Part shown: positions 34,835 to 43,980 of the stretch, in pieces | How positions within the stretch are numbered: position 1 is the first letter of the stretch | Layout of the letters: every line of letters starts with the position of its first letter | Assembly: GCF_003437535.1 (NCBI RefSeq) | Contig: NZ_QSQT01000003.1 | Span: 1-64,000, forward strand | DNA length: 64,000 nt | Reading direction: 5' to 3' | DNA from: Phocaeicola plebeius | Lineage (GTDB): Bacteria; Bacteroidota; Bacteroidia; Bacteroidales; Bacteroidaceae | The notes under the pieces: generated by a model | Told to the model about the DNA's origin: nothing | What the model saw: only the letters and a program-made list of their open reading frames with translations | Database searches by the model: none | Made by a program: the position numbers and the translations under genes

Positions 34835-36241
34835 ATGGGTGGTTTTTTCGGAACAGTCTCTAAGGCTGAATGCGTGACCGATTTATTTTACGGTACGGAT
34901 TATAATTCACATTTAGGAACGAAACGCGCCGGAATGGCGACATACGCCGAAGGCGAGGGTTTCATACGTTCGATTCACAATCTGGAGAGTTCTTATTTTC
35001 GCACGAAGTTCGAGAGTGAACTTCCTAAATTCAAGGGAAAGGCAGGAATCGGTGTCATCAGTGATACGGATCCGCAACCGATGATGATTAATTCTCATCT
35101 GGGGCGTTTTGCCATTGTAACGGTAGCGAAGATTAACAACATGGACGAACTGGTGCAGGAATTGTTGAGCAACAATATGCACTTCTCGGAGATGAGCATG
35201 GGAAAAACCAACCCTACGGAGCTGGTAGCATTGCTTATTGTGCAAGGAAAGGATTTTGTGGATGGTATTGAAAATGTATTCAACAAAATCAAGGGTTCCT
35301 GCTCTATGCTGATTCTGACTGAGGACGGTATCATCGTGGCTCGTGACAAGTGGGGACGTACGCCAATTATCATTGGAAAGAAGGATGGCGCATACGCTGC
35401 CACCAGCGAATCAAGCAGTTTGCCGAACCTGGATTTTGAAATCGACAAATATGTAGGACCGGGTGAAATTCTGCGCATGCGTGCTGACGGTCTTGAACAG
35501 CTTCGCAAACCGAATGAGAAGATGCAGATCTGCTCTTTCTTGTGGGTGTATTATGGTTTCCCTGTTTCTTGTTATGAAGGTAAGAACGTGGAAGAGGTTC
35601 GTTTTATGAGCGGATACAAGATGGGACAGACGGATGAGTCTGAAGTGGACTGTGCCTGCGGTATCCCTGATTCGGGGGTAGGTATGGCTTTGGGATATGC
35701 AGAAGGTAAGGGAATTCCTTATCATCGTGCTATAGCCAAGTACACTCCGACCTGGCCCAGAAGCTTTACTCCGAGCAACCAGAACATGCGTTCGCTGGTA
35801 GCTAAGATGAAGTTGATTCCTAACCGTGCCATGCTGCAGGGAAAGCGTCTGTTGTTCTGCGATGATTCTATCGTTCGTGGTACTCAGCTTCGTGACAATG
35901 TGAACATTCTTTACGATTACGGAGCAAAGGAGGTACACATGCGTATTGCTTGTCCGCCGCTGATTTACGGATGTCCTTTCATTGGCTTTACTTCTTCTAA
36001 GGGTGATATGGAATTGATTACCCGTCGTATCATCAAGGAAATCGAGGGTGATGAAAATGCCAAACTCGACAAATACGCTACTACAGATTCTCCGGAATAC
36101 AAGGAACTGGTAGAACGTATTCGTGCCCGTTTCGGATTGACTTCATTGAAGTTCAATACGCTGGAAACCTTGATTGAAGCTATTGGCTTGCCGAAGTGCA
36201 AAGTTTGTACACATTGCTTCGATGGCTCCAGCTGTTTCTGA
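34835..36241 (+). CDS. amidophosphoribosyltransferase-like protein lacking catalytic Cys
   Basis: 468 residues with the PurF two-domain order: an N-terminal Ntn-hydrolase glutaminase domain and a C-terminal phosphoribosyltransferase domain. The PRPP motif is complete (LLFCDDSIVRGTQ, near residues 345-357), and C-terminal cysteines (CKVCTHC) resemble the Fe-S ligands of the B. subtilis PurF type. The key catalytic residue, however, is missing: canonical PurF starts Met-Cys-Gly and uses Cys2 after Met removal, while this one starts Met-Gly-Gly. It should not hydrolyse glutamine by the known mechanism. It may use ammonia, have another PRPP reaction, or be regulatory. Genuine PurF would be elsewhere in the genome. 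Confidence 0.8.
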   Translation: MGGFFGTVSKAECVTDLFYGTDYNSHLGTKRAGMATYAEGEGFIRSIHNLESSYFRTKFESELPKFKGKAGIGVISDTDPQPMMINSHLGRFAIVTVAKINNMDELVQELLSNNMHFSEMSMGKTNPTELVALLIVQGKDFVDGIENVFNKIKGSCSMLILTEDGIIVARDKWGRTPIIIGKKDGAYAATSESSSLPNLDFEIDKYVGPGEILRMRADGLEQLRKPNEKMQICSFLWVYYGFPVSCYEGKNVEEVRFMSGYKMGQTDESEVDCACGIPDSGVGMALGYAEGKGIPYHRAIAKYTPTWPRSFTPSNQNMRSLVAKMKLIPNRAMLQGKRLLFCDDSIVRGTQLRDNVNILYDYGAKEVHMRIACPPLIYGCPFIGFTSSKGDMELITRRIIKEIEGDENAKLDKYATTDSPEYKELVERIRARFGLTSLKFNTLETLIEAIGLPKCKVCTHCFDGSSCF

Positions 36242-36266
36242 TGAATATTGCTGAATATAAATATAG

Positions 36267-36297
36267 AAAGGGAGGTTCAAACGAACCTCCCTTTTTT
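36267..36297. terminator. bidirectional terminator after the PurF-like gene
   Basis: A 12-bp perfect stem (36267-36278 with 36283-36294) around AAAC, A-rich before and T-rich after. It is close to the beta-barrel gene end at 36358 on the other strand. Confidence 0.9.
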
Positions 36298-36357
36298 ATA
36301 TATAGAAACTCTTTGAAATTCTCTTTGGTGAAGAGGGATGAATGTCGGTGTGCTTTT

Positions 36358-37554
36358 TTAGAACGCTTCGGTCATGTTGAAATAAAACAGATTCTGCTTG
36401 TTGGTGAAATCGCGTCCTAAATCCAGGCGGACATTCATGCGGGGCTGTACCTCTATGCGAAGTCCTAATCCGGCATTAGGAAGCACTCCTTCTATTTTTC
36501 CGGGAGTAGGTCCCATAAAGCCACATCCTCCCCAGGCAACGAAGCCCAGACGATTGATTACTCTTTTAATCCAGTTGCTCTGGTCGGTATTGAACATCTG
36601 GCGATATTCGGCCAGTGCCACGTGCGAAGATTTATCGCGGTATTGTCCCATGTAATATCCTCGTAAGTCGAAAGGAGTACCACTCAGTACGTACTTATTC
36701 AGCGGAAGATTGTGTCCGAAAGAGTGCTTGCTCTGTACCGTCCATGCCACTACCTTTCGTTTCCCGACGCTCTTGTATTGTCTGTAATCCAGTTCCAGAT
36801 GGGAGAAATTAGAGTAGCTGCCTAAGAATTTTTGGTATATCAGTCCTCTCAGGTCGAAGTAGAGCCCTTTGTAAGGGTTGGCCGGTACATCGCGTGTGTC
36901 GTAAGTAAGCAGGAAACCTACTCCGGAACTGAAATCCTTGTAGCCGTCGGCGGTACCTCCTGCACGTTTGTAGTCAGGCTGTTCCACCAGGTACTTGGCC
37001 GGATCCATGATGTGGTCATAGGTAATGTCAATCTGTGGACCTGCAAAGAAGTTACTTTCTCCCAGACGGAAAAGGAACCACGGATTAATCTGTATGCCGC
37101 TGTAGCGATACTGGCTGGTCGTATCGCTTCGTACATAATTCTTATTGGTATCGTATCCCACCCCATAGAAGTTTTCCTGGGTATTCTTGAATGTAAACTG
37201 TCCGAAGATACGGAAGCGGTCGTTCTTGAAGAAAAGCTGTGGCTTGACTACCAGATTTAGTCCCCCGTTGAACATGAAAGCTACGGAAGCCGGGATAACC
37301 GAACGGCGCATGGTGGTATCTTTCGGGTTCATGCGGAACGTCATCAGGGCGCTTCCGCCTATCAGCAGACCAAAGTCTGGAGTATAACTCGGGCCTCCCA
37401 ATATGTTATAGTGAAAATTGCGGGCTGCTTTTTTCTGTTTTTTGAGCTCTTTCTCCGTCTGTTGCTGGCGTAACAGGCTGTCTTGAGGAGATTCTTGTGC
37501 ATTTCCTGCTATGATGAACAGGCAATAGATGCAAATGAGTAAGTATTTTTTCAT
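36358..37554 (-). CDS. BamA/TamA-like outer-membrane beta-barrel protein
   Basis: 398 residues with a signal peptide ending in GNAQ. After a short charged helix (QQQTEKELKKQKKAARN), the rest is alternating strands as in the surface-antigen (Omp85) barrel, including GGTADGYKDFSSGVG and the GTPFDLRGYYMGQYRD segment similar to the conserved barrel-lid loop. It ends in Phe, as expected for insertion by BamA. No POTRA domains are present, so it is a short barrel-only form of unknown cargo. It is monocistronic and convergent with the PurF-like gene. Confidence 0.8.
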   Translation of the reverse strand: MKKYLLICIYCLFIIAGNAQESPQDSLLRQQQTEKELKKQKKAARNFHYNILGGPSYTPDFGLLIGGSALMTFRMNPKDTTMRRSVIPASVAFMFNGGLNLVVKPQLFFKNDRFRIFGQFTFKNTQENFYGVGYDTNKNYVRSDTTSQYRYSGIQINPWFLFRLGESNFFAGPQIDITYDHIMDPAKYLVEQPDYKRAGGTADGYKDFSSGVGFLLTYDTRDVPANPYKGLYFDLRGLIYQKFLGSYSNFSHLELDYRQYKSVGKRKVVAWTVQSKHSFGHNLPLNKYVLSGTPFDLRGYYMGQYRDKSSHVALAEYRQMFNTDQSNWIKRVINRLGFVAWGGCGFMGPTPGKIEGVLPNAGLGLRIEVQPRMNVRLDLGRDFTNKQNLFYFNMTEAF

Positions 37555-37774
37555 GCGACAAAATTACAAAAAAGGGCCGAATCTGATTGGGCTTATTTTA
37601 AGAGTTTTTGGATTCCCTTGTCTTTTTAACTTAAAAGGCAGACTGGTGTCTGAATTTTCGCCGTAAGTAGGTAAATCATCCTTGCGTTCTGATAAAAAAT
37701 GGTAAGTCTTTTGGTCATTCTCTGGGTATTTTTTACTTTTACAGAAGTAAGATATTTGTAAATAATAAAGTGAT

Positions 37775-39004
37775 ATGACAGTAATTGAACGCTTTTTAAA
37801 GTATGTGACTTTTGATACGCAGTCGGATGAATCGACCGGTGTCACTCCGAGTACGCCGAAGCAGATGGTATTTGCGCAATACCTGAAAACGGAGCTGGAG
37901 GAACTGGGATTGAAAGATATTTCCTTGGATGAAAACGGGTATTTGTTTGCCACACTTCCTTCGAATGTGAACCATGAGGTTCCGGTAGTCGGCTTTATTG
38001 CTCACATGGATACCAGTCCCGATATGAGCGGAGAGAATGTGAAACCGCGCATCGTTGAGAAATACGATGGAAAGGATATTCCTCTATGTGCGGAAGAGAA
38101 TATCATTCTGTCTCCTGCTAATTTCCCGGAACTGCTGGATCATGTAGGTGAGGATTTGATTGTGACCGACGGACATACCTTGCTGGGAGCGGACGATAAG
38201 GCCGGAATTGCAGAAATTGTAGGTGCGGTGGCTTATCTGATTGCACATCCGGAAATCAAGCATGGTGACATCCGTATCGGTTTTAATCCGGATGAAGAAA
38301 TCGGTCTGGGAGCTCACAAGTTTGATGTAGAGAAATTCGGTGCGAAATGGGCTTATACCATGGACGGGGGAGAAGTCGGCGAACTGGAATTTGAGAATTT
38401 CAATGCCGCAGCTGCAAAGATTCGGGTAAAGGGACGCAATGTACACCCGGGATATGCAAAGAACAAGATGATTAACTCTTTGTTGGTGGCCAATGAATAT
38501 GCTTCTTTGTTGCCTGCAAATGAAACACCGGGTACTACAGAAGGATACGAAGGCTTTTACCATTTGATTGGTATGGAAGGTGAAGTGGAAAATACGGTGC
38601 TTTCATATATTGTTCGCGACCATGACCGTGAGAAGTTTGAAGCACGTAAGCAGGCTTTGCTGAACTATGCTGCACAGTTGAACGAGAAGTACGGAGAGGG
38701 TACGGTTACCGTAGAGCTGAAAGACCAGTACTATAACATGCGCCAGCAGGTGGAACCGTTGATGCATATCATTGATATAGCTTTTGCAGCAATGCAGGAA
38801 GCTGGGGTGACTCCGAAAGTAAAAGCAATTCGTGGAGGTACGGACGGTGCGCAACTTTCATTCAAAGGACTTCCGTGTCCGAATATCTTTGCCGGCGGAT
38901 TGAATTTCCACGGACGTTATGAGTTTGTTCCTGTACAGTCTATCGAGAAAGCCATGAACGTGGTAGTGAAGATTGCGGAACTTACTGCTAAAAGATACTG
39001 CTAA
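37775..39004 (+). CDS. pepT: peptidase T (tripeptide aminopeptidase)
   Basis: Removes the N-terminal residue of tripeptides in the cytosol. M20 zinc metallopeptidase with 409 residues. Metal and catalytic residues are visible in [22 protein letters not shown] and [15 protein letters not shown], and a later [12 protein letters not shown]. Upstream a GATATTTG box (close to consensus) lies about 20 bases before the start. gcvT follows 73 bases later and may be co-transcribed. Confidence 0.95.
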   Translation: MTVIERFLKYVTFDTQSDESTGVTPSTPKQMVFAQYLKTELEELGLKDISLDENGYLFATLPSNVNHEVPVVGFIAHMDTSPDMSGENVKPRIVEKYDGKDIPLCAEENIILSPANFPELLDHVGEDLIVTDGHTLLGADDKAGIAEIVGAVAYLIAHPEIKHGDIRIGFNPDEEIGLGAHKFDVEKFGAKWAYTMDGGEVGELEFENFNAAAAKIRVKGRNVHPGYAKNKMINSLLVANEYASLLPANETPGTTEGYEGFYHLIGMEGEVENTVLSYIVRDHDREKFEARKQALLNYAAQLNEKYGEGTVTVELKDQYYNMRQQVEPLMHIIDIAFAAMQEAGVTPKVKAIRGGTDGAQLSFKGLPCPNIFAGGLNFHGRYEFVPVQSIEKAMNVVVKIAELTAKRYC

Positions 39005-39077
39005 TTATACAACGGTTGCGGGTCTGCCTTGCTGAGGTCGGGCTCGCAACTTATTTATCAACCTTAATATATACCTT

Positions 39078-40163
39078 ATGAAAACAACTCCATTTACCGA
39101 GAAACATATTGCACTCGGAGCCAAGATGCATGAGTTTGCGGGTTACAACATGCCGATTGAATATTCTGGAATTATTGATGAACATCTCACGGTCTGCCAT
39201 TCGGTAGGTGTTTTCGATGTATCTCACATGGGTGAATTTTGGGTAAAAGGCCCTCATGCACTCGAATTTATTCAGGAAGTGACTTCCAATAACGCTGCTG
39301 TACTTACACCGGGCAAGGTGCAGTACACTTGTTTTCCTAATGAAACCGGAGGAATTGTAGACGACCTGTTGGTGTATGCATACGAACCGGAGAAATACAT
39401 GCTGGTGGTCAATGCAGCGAATATCGAAAAGGACTGGAACTGGTGTGTGGCTCATAATCGGGTAGGGGCAGAACTGGAGAATTCTTCCGACCGTATGGCA
39501 CAGCTGGCCATTCAGGGACCTAAGGCTTGCGAAACGCTTCAGAAACTGACTTCCGTAGATTTGTCATCTATTCCTTATTATACATTCAAAGTAGGCGAGT
39601 TTGCCGGAGTTCCGAATGTGATTCTTTCCAATACCGGATACACCGGAGCAGGTGGCTTTGAATTATATTTCTATCCGGAAGTAGCCATGAAAATTTGGGA
39701 TGCAATTTTCGAAGCAGGTCAGGAATTTGGCATCAAGCCGATTGGTTTGGGAGCTCGCGATACATTGCGTTTGGAAATGGGTTTCTGTCTGTACGGAAAT
39801 GACATCACGGATGAAACTTCTCCGTTGGAAGCCGGATTGGGTTGGATTACCAAGTTTGTGGAGGGTAAGAACTTTACTAATCGTGCAGCCTTGGAGAAAC
39901 AAAAAGCAGAAGGTGTCAGCCGGAAATTAGTAGGTTTTGAAATGATTGACCGTGGAATTCCCCGTCATGGCTATGCGTTGCTGAATGAGGCAGGAGAGCC
40001 TATCGGTCAGGTCACTTCAGGAACCATGTCGCCTATGCGTAAGATAGGTATCGGTATGGGATACGTGAAGACTGAATACAGTAAGCCGGGGACAGAGATT
40101 TATCTGGACAACCGTGGAAGAAAACTGAAAGCGCAGGTAGTGAAACCTCCTTTCCGGAAATAG
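39078..40163 (+). CDS. gcvT: aminomethyltransferase (glycine cleavage T protein)
   Basis: Transfers the aminomethyl methylene group to tetrahydrofolate, releasing ammonia, as part of the glycine cleavage complex. The 361 residues show the family order: an N-terminal folate-binding fold with [13 protein letters not shown] and [18 protein letters not shown] near 140, [11 protein letters not shown] near 188, and a C-terminal beta-barrel with [16 protein letters not shown]. Other complex members (gcvP, gcvH) are not in the window. A strong bidirectional terminator follows. Confidence 0.95.
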   Translation: MKTTPFTEKHIALGAKMHEFAGYNMPIEYSGIIDEHLTVCHSVGVFDVSHMGEFWVKGPHALEFIQEVTSNNAAVLTPGKVQYTCFPNETGGIVDDLLVYAYEPEKYMLVVNAANIEKDWNWCVAHNRVGAELENSSDRMAQLAIQGPKACETLQKLTSVDLSSIPYYTFKVGEFAGVPNVILSNTGYTGAGGFELYFYPEVAMKIWDAIFEAGQEFGIKPIGLGARDTLRLEMGFCLYGNDITDETSPLEAGLGWITKFVEGKNFTNRAALEKQKAEGVSRKLVGFEMIDRGIPRHGYALLNEAGEPIGQVTSGTMSPMRKIGIGMGYVKTEYSKPGTEIYLDNRGRKLKAQVVKPPFRK

Positions 40164-40180
40164 CAAGAAAAGGATACGAA

Positions 40181-40210
40181 AAAAAAGCCTGTCGAAAGAC
40201 AGGCTTTTTT
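40181..40210. terminator. bidirectional terminator between gcvT and tRNA cluster
   Basis: A 13-bp perfect stem (40181-40193 with 40198-40210), GAAA loop, A-run and T-run on its two sides. It can end both gcvT and the minus-strand tRNA operon. Confidence 0.95.
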
Positions 40211-40214
40211 CATG

Positions 40215-40287
40215 AGCGGAAGACGGGACTCAAACCCGCGACCCTCAGCTTGGAAGGCTAATGCTCTATCAACTGAGCTACTTCCGC
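40215..40287 (-). tRNA. tRNA-Gly (anticodon TCC), copy 1
   Basis: A 73-base cloverleaf on the minus strand: acceptor GCGGAAG pairs with CTTCCGC, and the anticodon loop CTTCCAA has TCC. No encoded CCA. It is last in a Tyr-Gly-Tyr-Gly transcript. Confidence 0.95.
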
Positions 40288-40296
40288 AATTTTTAG

Positions 40297-40379
40297 TGGG
40301 CAAAGATGGATTCGAACCACCGAAGGCGTAAGCCAGCAGATTTACAGTCTGCCCCATTTGGCCACTCTGGTACTTGCCC
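40297..40379 (-). tRNA. tRNA-Tyr (anticodon GTA), copy 1
   Basis: 83 bases with the long variable arm of type II tRNAs. The anticodon loop CTGTAAA has GTA. The acceptor GGGCAAG pairs with TTTGCCC, leaving one G-U pair. Confidence 0.95.
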
Positions 40380-40396
40380 AACAATATTTTAAAAAG

Positions 40397-40469
40397 AGCG
40401 GAAGACGGGGCTCAAACCCGCGACCCTCAGCTTGGAAGGCTAATGCTCTATCAACTGAGCTACTTCCGC
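40397..40469 (-). tRNA. tRNA-Gly (anticodon TCC), copy 2
   Basis: Same as copy 1 except for one T-loop base. It is second in transcription order. Confidence 0.95.
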
Positions 40470-40478
40470 AATTTTTAG

Positions 40479-40561
40479 TGGGCAAAGATGGATTCGAACC
40501 ACCGAAGGCGTAAGCCAGCAGATTTACAGTCTGCCCCATTTGGCCACTCTGGTATTTGCCC
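40479..40561 (-). tRNA. tRNA-Tyr (anticodon GTA), copy 2
   Basis: Same as copy 1 except that its acceptor starts GGGCAAA and pairs fully with TTTGCCC. It is first in the transcript. Confidence 0.95.
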
Positions 40562-40600
40562 GTCCGCAATCAAGATTTAGTGCTTTTCTCAATTGCGATG

Positions 40601-40631
40601 CAAAGGTACGATTATTTTTTTAACTTGCAAA
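40601..40631 (-). promoter_or_regulatory. promoter of the Tyr/Gly tRNA operon
   Basis: On the minus strand TTTG (40631-40628), exactly 19 bp, then TACCTTTG (40608-40601). It overlaps the 3' end of ribH, so the tRNAs can be transcribed independently of it. Confidence 0.85.
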
Positions 40632-41106
40632 TAAAATCAATCATTTTTATTGCTGTAATTGCACATTCGTCACCTTTATTTCCTAATTTCCCTCCGGCAC
40701 GGTCTTCTGCCTGCTGCATGTTATTGGTTGTGATGAGGCCGTAAATGACTGGTGTATCGGTAGTTGCATTCAGTTCTGTGATACCTTGGGTGGCTCCGGC
40801 ACACACATAGTCAAAATGAGGCGTATCGCCACGTACTACGCAGCCTAATGCGATGACTGCATCTACTTTTCCGCTTTTTACGAGCTGTGATGAGCCGAAA
40901 GTCAGTTCGAAGCTGCCCGGAACGTAATATACCAGGATGTTTTCATTCTTTGCCCCGTGTTTTTTCAATGTGTTGACTGCTCCTTCAAGCAAAGCTCCTG
41001 TAATGTTATGATTCCATTCAGACACTACGATACCAAAGCGCATCTGTGAGGCATCGGGTACGGAGTTAAAGTCGTAATCTGAAAGATTGTGATAAGCTGT
41101 AGCCAT
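40612..41106 (-). CDS. ribH: 6,7-dimethyl-8-ribityllumazine synthase
   Basis: Penultimate step of riboflavin synthesis. 164 residues, with [15 protein letters not shown] near residue 30, [10 protein letters not shown], and the [14 protein letters not shown] region with the catalytic His. The family forms pentamers or icosahedra. On the minus strand it lies downstream of the TPR gene, but a terminator sits between them. The tRNA promoter is inside its last codons. No FMN riboswitch is seen in the short upstream gap. Confidence 0.95.
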   Translation of the reverse strand: MATAYHNLSDYDFNSVPDASQMRFGIVVSEWNHNITGALLEGAVNTLKKHGAKNENILVYYVPGSFELTFGSSQLVKSGKVDAVIALGCVVRGDTPHFDYVCAGATQGITELNATTDTPVIYGLITTNNMQQAEDRAGGKLGNKGDECAITAIKMIDFICKLKK

Positions 41107-41143
41107 ATTGTTTGTCTTTTTAAGTTTGTATGTTAAAGAAAAA

Positions 41144-41170
41144 AGCCGGACCGAAAAACCTCGGTCCGGC
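41144..41170 (-). terminator. terminator of the TPR membrane protein gene
   Basis: A 10-bp perfect stem (41145-41154 with 41161-41170); on the minus strand it runs into TTTTTTCTTT. It lies between the TPR gene and ribH. Confidence 0.85.
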
Positions 41171-41211
41171 CTGAATGATACTTATACTAATAGAAGTATG
41201 TTTCTTGTGGT

Positions 41212-41889
41212 TTATTTCAAAGAAGCACGTTCGATGTACTTATCGATATCCATTGCCTGATATGAGTTACCGTATTTGTTCTTAACCTGCTTGTAAGCTT
41301 CTACGGCTTCTGCATTCTTTCCTTGTTTTTCCAGAATTTGTCCAGCCTGAATCAGGAAAATCGGGCTAATTGACAAGCTGTTGGCACGGTCAGCTGCTTT
41401 CAGCAAAATAGCAGCAGCCTTGTCAAGCTGTCCAGTCTGTGCATAGCAGTTGCCCAGAGCGCCCATTACTGAAGGAGCAACCAGTAAATCATCACCGCTG
41501 AATTTATCCAGATACTTGATAGCATCTTCGTATTTACCCAACTGTGCATAGCAAAGTCCTGCGTATGCGTTTGCCAGGTTTCCTGCATCTGTACCGCTGA
41601 ACTCGTCTGCCAGTTTCACAAAACCTGCATATCCCAGACTGTCACCTTTCAAGGCAACTTCAAAGTTATCAGCTCCGAAGTACTGTTCACCTTTGAAGAT
41701 AGCTTCTGAAGCTTTCAGCTCATTCGGCTCAGAAATGAAATGTTTGTATCCGAGGAAACCTCCGACGATAACTACTAGAGCAACTACTGCTCCCAAAAGT
41801 ACATTCTTGTTTTTAATCAGGAATGCTTCTGAAGTGCTGAGCGCTTCGTCTACATTCAACGGGTCATTAGTGTGTTTTTGTTCAGTCAT
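41212..41889 (-). CDS. membrane-anchored TPR protein (YfgM-like)
   Basis: 225 residues: a short cytosolic N-terminus, one transmembrane helix at about residues 29-51 (VLLGAVVALVVIVGGFLGY), then a periplasmic tetratricopeptide array (YAGLCYAQLGKYEDAIKYL, GNCYAQTGQLDKAAAIL, KNAEAVEAYKQVKNKYG). The layout resembles YfgM, which in E. coli is an ancillary SecYEG/chaperone protein. A similar role is inference. It has its own terminator and is divergent from recF. Confidence 0.85.
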   Translation of the reverse strand: MTEQKHTNDPLNVDEALSTSEAFLIKNKNVLLGAVVALVVIVGGFLGYKHFISEPNELKASEAIFKGEQYFGADNFEVALKGDSLGYAGFVKLADEFSGTDAGNLANAYAGLCYAQLGKYEDAIKYLDKFSGDDLLVAPSVMGALGNCYAQTGQLDKAAAILLKAADRANSLSISPIFLIQAGQILEKQGKNAEAVEAYKQVKNKYGNSYQAMDIDKYIERASLK

Positions 41890-42006
41890 TTGATATTTGT
41901 TTTTTATTATTTTTCTAATCCACGTATTTGGACAGCAAAAGTAGTTGATTTATGTGTATAAATGAAATTTGCGGGCAGTTTTTTTAATCAATCTTGCTTT
42001 TATTGT

Positions 42007-42014
42007 TAATTTTG
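42007..42014 (+). promoter_or_regulatory. -7 box of recF
   Basis: TAATTTTG matches the consensus, 24 bases before the recF ATG at 42038. This location argues against the longer upstream start. Confidence 0.55.
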
Positions 42015-42037
42015 TATCCCAAATAGTGATTGTTTTT

Positions 42038-43159
42038 ATGTGGCTTAAACGCATTTCGATATTAAACTATAAGAATCTGGAACAGGCCGAGCTGGCTTTT
42101 TCCCGCAAGATGAACTGCATCATCGGAAAAAACGGGATGGGAAAGACCAACCTGATGGATGCTGTGTATTATCTGTCTTTCTGTAAGAGTGCAACCAATC
42201 CCATTGATTCTCAGAATATACGGCACGAACAGGACTTTTTTGTGCTGCAAGGTTTTTATGAAACTGAAGGTGGTGATCCGGAAGAAGTGTATTGCGGGTT
42301 GAAGCGTCGGCAGAAGAAGCAGTTCAAGCGGAATAAGAAAGAATATACCCGTTTGTCCGATCACATCGGATTGATTCCTTTAGTGATGGTTTCTCCGGCT
42401 GATACGTTGCTTATTGCTGGGGGGAGTGAGGAAAGAAGACGCTTCATGGACGTGGTGATTTCGCAGTTCGACCGGGAATATCTGGATGCGCTGATTCGCT
42501 ACAACAAGGCCTTGGTGCAGCGTAATACGTTGCTGAAAGCGGAACTGGAGCCCGACGAAGAACTGATGAACGTATGGGAAGAGATGATGGCTTCTACGGG
42601 TGAAGTGGTATTCCGCAAACGTCAGCAGTTTATCGAAGAGTTTATTCCGATTTTCCAGTCATACTATTCTTATATATCCCAAAACCAGGAGGAGGTAAAG
42701 CTTTCTTACCAGTCGCATGCGGCAGAGGGTGATTTGCTTGCCTTACTGCGTGCCAACCGTCAGCGTGACCGGGTGATGGGGTATTCCTTGAAAGGCATTC
42801 ATAAGGATGATTTGATTATGCAGCTAGGAGAATTCCCTATGAAGCGGGAAGGTTCTCAAGGGCAGAACAAAACGTATCTGATTGCTCTCAAGTTGGCACA
42901 GTTTGAATTTTTGAAGCGTACTGGAAGCGGTACGACTCCTTTGATTCTTCTGGATGATATTTTCGACAAGCTGGATGCGCTTCGTGTAGAGCAGATTGTC
43001 AAGTTAGTGGCAGGAGATAATTTCGGACAGATTTTTATTACCGATACCAACCGTGACCATCTGGACCGTATCTTGAAAAAGATAGAGGGCGATTACAAGC
43101 TGTTTGAGGTGGAAAACGGAGAAGTGTCCGAACGGAAGGAGTCTTATGAAGCGGAATAA
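42038..43159 (+). CDS. recF: DNA replication and repair protein RecF
   Basis: SMC-like ATPase that helps load RecA at gapped DNA. 373 residues from ATG at 42038; the frame extends 23 codons further upstream but across the promoter. Walker A is GKNGMGKT at 30-37, SQGQNKTYLIALKLAQ is the signature motif, and LLDDIFDKLD is Walker B plus the D-loop. The last 14 bases overlap the DciA-like gene in another frame. Confidence 0.94.
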   Translation: MWLKRISILNYKNLEQAELAFSRKMNCIIGKNGMGKTNLMDAVYYLSFCKSATNPIDSQNIRHEQDFFVLQGFYETEGGDPEEVYCGLKRRQKKQFKRNKKEYTRLSDHIGLIPLVMVSPADTLLIAGGSEERRRFMDVVISQFDREYLDALIRYNKALVQRNTLLKAELEPDEELMNVWEEMMASTGEVVFRKRQQFIEEFIPIFQSYYSYISQNQEEVKLSYQSHAAEGDLLALLRANRQRDRVMGYSLKGIHKDDLIMQLGEFPMKREGSQGQNKTYLIALKLAQFEFLKRTGSGTTPLILLDDIFDKLDALRVEQIVKLVAGDNFGQIFITDTNRDHLDRILKKIEGDYKLFEVENGEVSERKESYEAE

Positions 43160-43436
43160 CGCAGAACAGATTGGCGATGTGCTCCGGCAGTTTCTCCGCC
43201 AGCAAGGACTGGAGACTCCCTTGAATGAATATCGTCTGGTAGATGCCTGGAAAGATGTGGTGGGACCAGTCATTACTCGTTACACCACGAATCTTTTTAT
43301 TAAAAACCAGGTACTTTATGTCAGCCTTTCTTCTTCCGTGATTCGTCAGGAACTGATGATGGGACGTGAAATGCTGATTCGTAACCTGAATGCCCAGGTC
43401 GGCTCTCAGGTTATTGTGAATATTGTGTTCCGCTGA
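43146..43436 (+). CDS. DUF721 / DciA-like protein
   Basis: 96 residues from ATG at 43146, which overlaps the recF end by 14 bases and suggests coupling. The family (DUF721) includes DciA, the ancestral bacterial loader of replicative helicase DnaB. Visible family text is VDAWKDVVGPVITRYTTNLF, then LYVSLSSSVIRQELMM. Its 3' end overlaps the convergent cyclo-ligase gene by 26 bases. A role in replication suits its link to recF and to dnaA in this window. Confidence 0.85.
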   Translation: MKRNNAEQIGDVLRQFLRQQGLETPLNEYRLVDAWKDVVGPVITRYTTNLFIKNQVLYVSLSSSVIRQELMMGREMLIRNLNAQVGSQVIVNIVFR

Positions 43437-43974
43437 ATACGCAGCCTTGTTCCGTCCATACTTCGTCCATGGGCAGGTCTGTGGCTTCTACGGGAATATG
43501 TGGAAGCAGTTGGAGTTGGAAGCACACTCCTATGCGATAGGATTGCAGCTTGGTCAAAGCGCGGTCGTAGTATCCTTTTCCCCGTCCTAACCGGTTGCCT
43601 GAGCGGTCGAAGGCCACACCAGGAATAATACTCAACTCTATTTCATGCAGATTTTCTACCAGGCTGCCGGTGGGCTCTTCGATGCCGAAAGCACCAGCTT
43701 GTAATGAATCCTCCCCTTCATAATACCGGAATTCCAGTTCCTCTCCTTTGACAAGGGGAAGTACGATGCGCTTGTATGGATGCCAGCGCTTGATGAATTC
43801 GTGAGTCTGTACCTCATCGGGCAGTGAGTGATAGAGCAGGAGAGTATGTGCCTGTAAAAACAATGGATGGCCCTCCAGCTTTTGAAATAAGCTGGAAGAC
43901 CATTCAGTTTTTTGAGCAACGGAATAATTCCGTTTTTGTTGTGCGATGTATCGTCGCAATTCCTTTTTATCCAT
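43411..43974 (-). CDS. 5-formyltetrahydrofolate cyclo-ligase
   Basis: Converts 5-formyl-THF to 5,10-methenyl-THF with ATP. 187 residues of the 5-FTHF cyclo-ligase family. The signature GNRLGRGKGYYDRAL lies near residues 130-144 and the N-terminal RRYIAQQKRNYSV helix is typical. It is the last gene of the minus-strand run with ctpA (gap of six bases) and overlaps the DciA-like gene tail to tail. Confidence 0.92.
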   Translation of the reverse strand: MDKKELRRYIAQQKRNYSVAQKTEWSSSLFQKLEGHPLFLQAHTLLLYHSLPDEVQTHEFIKRWHPYKRIVLPLVKGEELEFRYYEGEDSLQAGAFGIEEPTGSLVENLHEIELSIIPGVAFDRSGNRLGRGKGYYDRALTKLQSYRIGVCFQLQLLPHIPVEATDLPMDEVWTEQGCVFSGTQYSQ

Positions 43975-43980
43975 GAAGTA

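Larger units (their letters stand above)
40215..40561 (-). repeat. tandem duplication of a Tyr-Gly tRNA pair
   Basis: The units 40215-40379 and 40397-40561 are shifted by 182 bases and differ at two visible sites: a T-loop base in tRNA-Gly and an acceptor base in tRNA-Tyr. The spacers between genes are the same. Confidence 0.9.

Noticed and set aside
41969..42037. Upstream extension of recF
   Set aside because: It crosses the -7 box at 42007-42014, and the family N-terminus begins at the 42038 ATG.
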